From: Pseudomonadota bacterium
GTDB taxonomy: Bacteria; Pseudomonadota; Gammaproteobacteria; Burkholderiales; SG8-41
NCBI GenBank assembly: GCA_023431245.1
Contig: JAEYXO010000084.1
Coordinates: forward strand, 1 to 41,895
DNA length: 41,895 bases
Reading direction: 5' to 3'
Shown: piece after piece, positions 36,545 through 41,895 of the stretch
Layout: every line of letters starts with the position of its first letter
How positions within the stretch are numbered: the first letter of the stretch is position 1
Notes under the pieces: model-generated
Seen by the model: the letters and a program-made list of their open reading frames with translations, nothing else
Told to the model about the DNA's origin: nothing
The model's database searches: none
Position numbers and translations under genes: made by a program

Positions 36545-37903
36545 CTAACCCTCCGCCCCGGAAATTTCGCAGGCGCGCACGACGCGCTCCATCCGCATGA
36601 AGCGCGACCCCTTGACCAGCACCGCGGCCTGCGGACCGAGATCCCGGCTGACCTCCGCCAGCAGATCCTCGATGCGCGTGTAATGGCGCGCGCCTTCGCC
36701 AAAGGCCGCCGCCGCGGCTGCCGCCAGGTCGCCCAGCGTGAACAGCCGGTGCACGCCGGACCGCCTCGCATAGGCGCCGACCTCCTCGTGGAATGCGGCA
36801 CCCTGGCTGCCCACCTCACCCATGTCGCCCAGCACCAGCAGCCGCCGTCCCGGCATGCCCGCAAGCACGTCGATCGCGGCACGCACCGAATCGGGATTGG
36901 CGTTGTAGGTATCGTCGATCAGGGTCGCGCCCCGCAGGCCCGCCTTCACCTGCAGCCGCCCCCTGACCGCGGCGAAACGGGAAAGCGCGCCGGCGCAGAC
37001 GGCCAGCGGCACTCCGGCCGCAGTGGCGGCGGCGATCGCGGCCAGCGCGTTGCGCGCATTGTGTTCTCCGGCCACGGGCAGCTCGAACCGGGCCTGCGCC
37101 TCCGGCGTCGTGACTTCCAGTACCGATGAAGAGGGGCCGCAGCGGCCGTGCGCGCGCACGCAGGCCGCGCCGCCCAGCCCGAAGTCGCGCACCTGCCGCG
37201 AAGCCGCGGCTTTTTTCCAGGTGGTGGCATGCGCATCATCACCATTGATCACCGCGACGCCGTCCTCCGGCAGGGCACGGATCAGGCTGGCGTGCTCCTC
37301 GGCGACCTCCGCCACCGAATGCATGAATTCCTGGTGCTCGCGCTGAGCGTTGTTGACCAGCGCGATGGTGGGCGCGGCGATCTCCGCCAGCTGTGCCGTC
37401 TCGCCCGGATGGTTCATGCCGATTTCCACCACCGCCGCCCTGTGCGTGTCGCGCAGCGACAGTAGCGTCAGCGGCAGGCCGATATGGTTGTTGAGGTTGC
37501 CCTGGGTCGCGAGAACCGCCGCATCGCCAAAACCGGCACGCAGGCAGGCGGCGATCATCTCCTTGACCGTGGTCTTGCCGTTGGAGCCGGCCACCGCGAT
37601 CAGCGGAATGCTGAAGCGGCGCCGCCAGTGCGCGGCCAGTGCGGCCAGGGCCGCAGTGGTGTCGGCCACGGCAGCCACCGGCAGTGGCGCGGCGGCAGCG
37701 CGGTCGCGCTCGACCAGCGCGGCGGCCGCACCGGCGGCGGCGATCGCCGGGAGAAAATCATGGCCGTCGAAACGCTCGCCGCGCAGCGCCACGAACAGTT
37801 CACCCTTGCGGATGCTGCGGCTGTCGGTCGAGACGCCGGAAAAACGCACATCCGCCCCGTGCAGTTCGCCGCCCAGGATCGTTGCGGCAGTGGCCAGCGT
37901 CAT
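36545..37903 (-). CDS. murF: UDP-N-acetylmuramoyl-tripeptide--D-alanyl-D-alanine ligase
   Basis: MurF attaches D-Ala-D-Ala, completing the UDP-MurNAc-pentapeptide. The ATG at 37903 shares one base with the murE TGA; a GTG directly before it at 37906 is equally open, and a GGGAGG lies upstream of both. The protein (452 residues) has VSTDSRSIRKGELFVALRGERFDGHDF, the ATP loop GSNGKTTVKEM at 106-116, EIGMNHPGETAQLAEIA, NGDDAH, and DDTYNANPDSVRAAID. Confidence 0.97.
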   Translation of the reverse strand: MTLATAATILGGELHGADVRFSGVSTDSRSIRKGELFVALRGERFDGHDFLPAIAAAGAAAALVERDRAAAAPLPVAAVADTTAALAALAAHWRRRFSIPLIAVAGSNGKTTVKEMIAACLRAGFGDAAVLATQGNLNNHIGLPLTLLSLRDTHRAAVVEIGMNHPGETAQLAEIAAPTIALVNNAQREHQEFMHSVAEVAEEHASLIRALPEDGVAVINGDDAHATTWKKAAASRQVRDFGLGGAACVRAHGRCGPSSSVLEVTTPEAQARFELPVAGEHNARNALAAIAAATAAGVPLAVCAGALSRFAAVRGRLQVKAGLRGATLIDDTYNANPDSVRAAIDVLAGMPGRRLLVLGDMGEVGSQGAAFHEEVGAYARRSGVHRLFTLGDLAAAAAAAFGEGARHYTRIEDLLAEVSRDLGPQAAVLVKGSRFMRMERVVRACEISGAEG

Positions 37904-39366
37904 CACCGTGCCCTCCCGGCCAGGACCGACCGCACCACCGCCGCATCGCTGAAACGGCGGCGCTGGCCGCGGATTTCCTGGTAGTTTTCGTGCCCTTTCC
38001 CGGCCACCAGCACGACATCGCCGCGCCGCGCCTCGGCCAGCGCCGTGCGGATCGCCTCACGGCGGTCGATGATCCTGCGGTGCGCGCCACGCACGCCTCC
38101 GGCAATTTCGTCGATGATTGCCGCCGGATCCTCGTCGCGCGGATTGTCGCTGGTGACGATCACCCGGTCGGCATGGCGTGATGCCGCCGCGCCCATCAGC
38201 GGCCTTTTGCCGCGATCACGGCTGCCGCCGCAACCGAACACGCAGAACAGGCGGGCCTTGGTGCCGGCGATGCCGCGCAGCGCGTGCAGCATCTTTTCAA
38301 GCGCGTCCGGGGTGTGCGCGTAGTCAACCACCACCAGCGGTGCTTGTCCGCCGCCGTAGCGCTCGGTGCGCCCCGGCACGGGGCCGACTTTTTCCAGCGC
38401 GGCCACCGAACGCTCGAGATCCATGCCGCTCGCCAGCAGCACCGTCAGCGAACCGAGCAGGTTGGCCGCGTTGAAGCCGCCGATCAGCGGGCTGCGCAGC
38501 CTGGCCCTGCCCCAGGGCGATGCGATCTCGAAGGCCATGCCGTCGAGGCCGAGCCTGAGATTGCGTCCTTCGACGCAGTCCCTGCGCGAACGCGCGGCAT
38601 TGCGGCCGAAGCCGTAACCGATCAGGTCCGCGCGGCGGTGTTTCCAGCGCAGCGCGAGTTCGCGTCCGAAGGCATCATCGAGATTGACCACTGCACGGCC
38701 CAGTGTCGGCCAGCGGAAGAGTTTCGCCTTTGCGGCCTTGTAGTTCCGCATCGTGCCGTGATAGTCGAGATGGTCGCGGCTCAGGTTGGTCAGCATCGCG
38801 ACGTCGAACTCGACGCCGGACAGCCGGTGCTGGTCGAGCCCGTGGGATGACACCTCCATGCACACCGCGCGCGCACCGGCACGGGCGAGGCCGCGCATGC
38901 GCGCCTGCAGCGTGACCGCATCCGGCGTGGTGTTGGCATGCGCATCCAGCCGTCCCGGAAAACCGCTGCCCAGCGTGCCGATCACGGCGCACCTGCGCCG
39001 CAGCCGGGTCAGCGACTGCGCGATCCACTGGCTGCAGGAGGTCTTGCCGTTGGTTCCGGTGACGCCCACCGTCCACAGCCTTGCGCTGGGCCTGCCGTAG
39101 ATTTCGGCGGCGATGACGCCCGCCTCCCGCCGCAGGCGCGGAATGCCGAGATTCGGCACCCGCCATCGCGCGTTCCAGGCATAACCATCCGCGCTGTCCC
39201 ACAGCACCGAGGCGGCGCCATTGGCAACCGCCTGGGCGATGTAGTCCCGGCCATCGCGGGCCTCGCCGGGATAGGCCACGAAAGTGTCGCCGGCCCTGAC
39301 CGCGCGGCTGTCGACGACCAGCCGGCGCACCCCGAGCCTGCGCACGGCCTGGAGATCCACGGCCAT
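37903..39366 (-). CDS. murE: UDP-N-acetylmuramoyl-L-alanyl-D-glutamate--2,6-diaminopimelate ligase
   Basis: MurE adds the third residue of the stem peptide. The start is the ATG at 39366, preceded by GGAGGAGG and sharing a base with the ftsI stop, giving 487 residues. The ATP loop GTNGKTSC is at 104-111; the carbamylated-lysine region (TPDAVTLQ, MEVSSHGLDQHR, LTNLSRDHLDYHGTM) and FGCGGSRDRGKRPLMG follow. The DNPR motif at 407-410 marks the meso-diaminopimelate-specific type. The longer open frame upstream lies inside ftsI. Confidence 0.97.
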   Translation of the reverse strand: MAVDLQAVRRLGVRRLVVDSRAVRAGDTFVAYPGEARDGRDYIAQAVANGAASVLWDSADGYAWNARWRVPNLGIPRLRREAGVIAAEIYGRPSARLWTVGVTGTNGKTSCSQWIAQSLTRLRRRCAVIGTLGSGFPGRLDAHANTTPDAVTLQARMRGLARAGARAVCMEVSSHGLDQHRLSGVEFDVAMLTNLSRDHLDYHGTMRNYKAAKAKLFRWPTLGRAVVNLDDAFGRELALRWKHRRADLIGYGFGRNAARSRRDCVEGRNLRLGLDGMAFEIASPWGRARLRSPLIGGFNAANLLGSLTVLLASGMDLERSVAALEKVGPVPGRTERYGGGQAPLVVVDYAHTPDALEKMLHALRGIAGTKARLFCVFGCGGSRDRGKRPLMGAAASRHADRVIVTSDNPRDEDPAAIIDEIAGGVRGAHRRIIDRREAIRTALAEARRGDVVLVAGKGHENYQEIRGQRRRFSDAAVVRSVLAGRAR

Positions 39367-41099
39367 CAGACCTCCTCCCGCACCAGGGGTGCGTCTTCGG
39401 GCGCCAGCATCGTCGTCCTGCCGGGCGCATCGGGCGGGACCGCCAGGAAACGCAGCGTGCCGGCGGTCACCTGGCTGAACACCGGCGCCGCCACCGCGCC
39501 GCCGTAATGCTGGCCGGCCGACGGCTCGTCGATCATCACCGCGACAATGATCCGCGGCTGCGATGCCGGCGCCATGCCGACGAACGACGACACATAACGA
39601 TTGGCGGCATATCCCTTGCCTTCGAGCTTGTGCGCCGTGCCGGTCTTGCCGGCGACGGTATAGCCCGACACCTGCGCGCCGGGCGCCGTGCCGCCGGGTT
39701 GCGCCGCCATTTCCAGCATCCGGCGCACCGCCAGCGCAGTCTGCGCCGAAACCACGCGTGTCCCCTGCGCGGGGCTGTCGCGCTTGAGCAAAGTCACCGG
39801 ATACAGAACGCCGTCGGAGGCGAATATGGTGTAGGAACGCGCGAGCTGCAGCAGCGATACCGAGATGCCGTAGCCGTACGACATCGTGGCCTGCTCGATC
39901 GGCTTCCAGGTCTTGTGGGCGCGCAGCCGCCCGGAAACCTCGCCCGGGAATCCGGAGCGCGGCGGCGCGCCGAAGCCGGCGCGGCTGAACAGGCTCCACA
40001 GCATCTCGGAGGGCATGGCCAGCCCCATCTTGGCGGTGCCGACGTTGGACGATTTCTGGATCACCTGCGCCACCGTCAGCGCGCCCTGCGGATGCGCGTC
40101 GCGGATGGTGCGGCTGCCGATGGTCAGCTGGCCCGGCGCGGTCTGGATCACGGTGCCCGCCTCGAACAGCCCCGCCTCCAGGGCTGCCGCGGCGGTGAAG
40201 GGTTTCAGCGTGGAGCCCGGTTCGAACAAATCGGTGACTGCGCGGTTGCGGGTGCGCTGGGCGTCCAGCCTGCCGCGGTTGTTCGGGTTGTACGCCGGCA
40301 GGTTGGCCATCGCCAGGATTTCCCCGGTGGCAACGTCAAGCACGACGATGCCGCCGGCTTTCGCGCGGTGGGCCGTCACCGCCGACTTCAGTTCGCGGAA
40401 TGCGAGATACTGGATGCGGGCATCGATAGACAGGCGCAGCTGCTGCCCGTTCTGCGGCACGCGGATGCTTTCCACGTCCTCGACAATGCGGCCAAGACGG
40501 TCCTTGATCACGCGCCGGCTGCCGGCCTTGCCGGCCAGCGACTCCTCGAACGCGAGTTCCAGCGCCTCCTGCCCCTTGTCGTCGACACCGGTGAAACCGA
40601 TGATGTGCGACATCACCTCGCCGGCGGGGTAATAACGGCGGTGTTCGCGCTGCAGGAATACGCCGGGGATGCCGAGCTGGACGACACGTTCGGCCTGGTC
40701 CGGCGGCAGCTGGCGCTTGAGATAGACAAACTCGCGCCGGGTGTCCGAGAGGCGCGCACGCAGTTCGTCATTGCTGATGCCCAGCAGCTGGGCGAGCCGG
40801 CGCAATGCGGCCGGATCCGCCTCGACATCGGCCGGGCTGGCCGCCACCGATTCGACGGGCGTCGAAATCGCCAGCGGTTCGTTGTTGCGGTCGACGATCA
40901 TGCCGCGGCTGGCGCCGATCTCGACCACCCGCGAATAACGCGACTCCCCCTTGCGCTGCAGGAAATCGTTGTTCAGCGCCTGCAGCCACAGCGCCCTCCC
41001 GGCAAGCCCGACAAACCAGGCGCCGAGCAGCAGCAGCAGCAGATTTGCGCGCCAGCGCGGCAGGCTGGGCGATTGTTCGCGCGCGGGCTGCGGCTTCAC
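39366..41099 (-). CDS. ftsI: Septal peptidoglycan transpeptidase (penicillin-binding protein 3)
   Basis: FtsI cross-links septal peptidoglycan with FtsW. The start is a GTG at 41099 whose GTGA overlaps the ftsL stop, with GGAGA eight bases upstream, giving 577 residues (family usually 570-600). A cytoplasmic tail and one transmembrane helix (about 18-38) precede the pedestal domain (about 55-230). The transpeptidase domain has the active serine Ser296 in EPGSTLKPF, the SSN motif (KSSNVGTAKMG) and AGKTGTAHK. Confidence 0.96.
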   Translation of the reverse strand: MKPQPAREQSPSLPRWRANLLLLLLGAWFVGLAGRALWLQALNNDFLQRKGESRYSRVVEIGASRGMIVDRNNEPLAISTPVESVAASPADVEADPAALRRLAQLLGISNDELRARLSDTRREFVYLKRQLPPDQAERVVQLGIPGVFLQREHRRYYPAGEVMSHIIGFTGVDDKGQEALELAFEESLAGKAGSRRVIKDRLGRIVEDVESIRVPQNGQQLRLSIDARIQYLAFRELKSAVTAHRAKAGGIVVLDVATGEILAMANLPAYNPNNRGRLDAQRTRNRAVTDLFEPGSTLKPFTAAAALEAGLFEAGTVIQTAPGQLTIGSRTIRDAHPQGALTVAQVIQKSSNVGTAKMGLAMPSEMLWSLFSRAGFGAPPRSGFPGEVSGRLRAHKTWKPIEQATMSYGYGISVSLLQLARSYTIFASDGVLYPVTLLKRDSPAQGTRVVSAQTALAVRRMLEMAAQPGGTAPGAQVSGYTVAGKTGTAHKLEGKGYAANRYVSSFVGMAPASQPRIIVAVMIDEPSAGQHYGGAVAAPVFSQVTAGTLRFLAVPPDAPGRTTMLAPEDAPLVREEV

Positions 41100-41380
41100 T
41101 GCGCGTTCTCCGTGCGCGCCGCCGGCACCACCTCGATGCGCCCCTGGTGCGGCAGTCGCATGCCGAGCTCGCGGGTGGCGATGCGCTCGATGCGGCTGTG
41201 TGTCGCCCAGGTGCCCTGTTCGAGCTGCAACTGCCCCCATTCGTCATCAAGCTGCTTCGCCGCGGCCTGCTCTTTCTGCAGTTCGACGTACAGCTTGCGC
41301 GCCTTGTGCTGCGCGGTGACCAGCGCAGACGCGCAGAAGATCAGCGCGGCGAACAGGATGAAGGCCAGGCGCGCGGTCAA
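41096..41380 (-). CDS. ftsL: Cell division protein FtsL
   Basis: FtsL is a small bitopic divisome protein that forms a coiled-coil complex with FtsB and FtsQ. The start is taken as a TTG at 41380 (LTARLAFILFAALIFC in the frame), because its TTGA overlaps the rsmH stop and GGAGG lies four to five bases upstream. This gives 94 residues: a transmembrane helix at about 4-23, a heptad-type helix (KARKLYVELQKEQAAAKQLDDEWGQLQLEQ) and the end ATRELGMRLPHQGRIEVV. There is no in-frame ATG suited to be the start, so the TTG is well supported. Confidence 0.9.
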   Translation of the reverse strand: MTARLAFILFAALIFCASALVTAQHKARKLYVELQKEQAAAKQLDDEWGQLQLEQGTWATHSRIERIATRELGMRLPHQGRIEVVPAARTENAQ

Positions 41381-41895
41381 GCAGCCTCCGCTCCGGTGCG
41401 TTCCGCAACCCGCATCACTGCGCTGCGCGCGCGCGGATTCGCGGCCACTTCCTGCGCCGCGGGACGCCGGGCGCGGCCGACGAGCCGCATCCTCGGCTGC
41501 GGCAGGTCGCGGGCGCGCACCGGCAGCCGGGCCGGCAGGGTGTCGGCACGCGACTCGGCGCGCAGGAAACGTTTGACGATCCTGTCCTCGAGGGAGTGAA
41601 AGCTGATCACCACCAGGCGTCCGCCCGGATGCAGCAGGGCCACGCACTGGGGCAGCACTACCGATAGCTCCTCGAGCTCCTGATTGACATGAATCCGTAG
41701 AGCCTGAAACGTGCGCGTCGCCGGATCCTGGCGTGGCTCGCGCGCGGGAACGGCTTCTGCCACGAGCGCGGCAAGTTTTCGTGTGGTGTCAACAGGTCCC
41801 CGCGCCCGAGCCGCAACAATCGCTGCTGCAATCTGTTTAGCAAACCGTTCTTCGCCATAGTCCCTGATGACCTCCCTGATGTCCGCCTCTTCCGC
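41377..41895 (-). CDS. rsmH: 16S rRNA (cytosine-1402-N4)-methyltransferase, C-terminal part
   Basis: RsmH methylates C1402 of 16S rRNA. The gene runs off the window; the last 172 residues are visible. They include YGEERFAKQIAAAIVAAR, the helix TFQALRIHVNQELEEL, the methyltransferase segment LLHPGGRLVVISFHSLEDRIVKRFLR, and the end NPRARSAVMRVAERTG. This is the first visible gene of the dcw cluster, coupled to ftsL by a four-base overlap. mraZ would be expected upstream, outside the window. Confidence 0.95.
   Translation of the reverse strand, partial: AEEADIREVIRDYGEERFAKQIAAAIVAARARGPVDTTRKLAALVAEAVPAREPRQDPATRTFQALRIHVNQELEELSVVLPQCVALLHPGGRLVVISFHSLEDRIVKRFLRAESRADTLPARLPVRARDLPQPRMRLVGRARRPAAQEVAANPRARSAVMRVAERTGAEAA

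Noticed and set aside
34772..37129. Long plus-strand open frame antisense to murD, mraY and murF
   Set aside because: It spans three well-supported minus-strand genes, has low-complexity Arg/His/Gln-rich composition and no family motif; such frames are common in GC-rich DNA.
39367..39999. N-terminal extension of murE
   Set aside because: It lies inside ftsI in another frame; the ATG at 39366 has a strong ribosome-binding site and the expected N-terminus. The same reasoning removes extensions of murC and murG.

Overview
The window is about 41.9 kb of GC-rich chromosomal DNA, densely packed and mostly core genome. No stretch longer than 300 bases lacks a gene; the longest gaps are about 120 to 180 bases. 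The gene orders rpsP-rimM-trmD-rplS, pilC-pilD-coaE-zapD-yacG, M23 peptidase-secA-argJ, and a complete dcw cluster ending ftsQ-ftsA-ftsZ-lpxC point to a betaproteobacterium. murB between murC and ddl recalls Rhodocyclales/Nitrosomonadales-type orders more than Burkholderia, but that placement is inference. No rRNA, tRNA, insertion sequence, prophage or CRISPR array was seen.

Left end (1-4196): the only clearly accessory region. A GntR/UTRA regulator is divergent from a two-gene UxaA/SuyAB-type lyase (small SAF-domain subunit plus large subunit, resembling (2R)-sulfolactate sulfo-lyase). A three-domain thiamine-diphosphate enzyme follows, and the first codons of another gene lie at the edge. 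A strong hairpin terminator separates the lyase genes from the ThDP gene. The divergent control region carries a good promoter and a direct repeat that could be the operator.

4200-11270: a secreted TPR protein of unknown role, then the ribosomal/tRNA-modification operon rpsP-rimM-trmD-rplS with a promoter and a terminator, a nitroreductase, ffh (signal recognition particle GTPase) and a divergent CcsA/HemX-like membrane protein. 11330-16558 (plus strand): a CNNM/CorC-type transporter, type IV pilus pilC and pilD (no pilB beside them), then coaE, zapD and yacG.

16555-25060 (mostly minus): a Nudix-ThiE-like fusion, a DUF815 ATPase, argJ, secA, an M23 peptidase, a divergent DUF721/DciA-like gene, a small membrane protein and lpxC. 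25209-41895 (minus): the dcw cluster transcribed rsmH(partial)-ftsL-ftsI-murE-murF-mraY-murD-ftsW-murG-murC-murB-ddl-ftsQ-ftsA-ftsZ. It makes the peptidoglycan precursor from UDP-MurNAc to lipid II and builds the division machine. Many neighbours overlap by 1 to 4 bases at stop/start, which suggests translational coupling; ftsL starts with TTG, and ftsI and murB with GTG.

Most of the window is ordinary. The points most worth a second look are the lyase/ThDP/GntR module, the terminator immediately upstream of the secA ribosome-binding site, the AT-rich tandem duplication inside murD, several starts that may be leaderless, and the unknown TPR protein.
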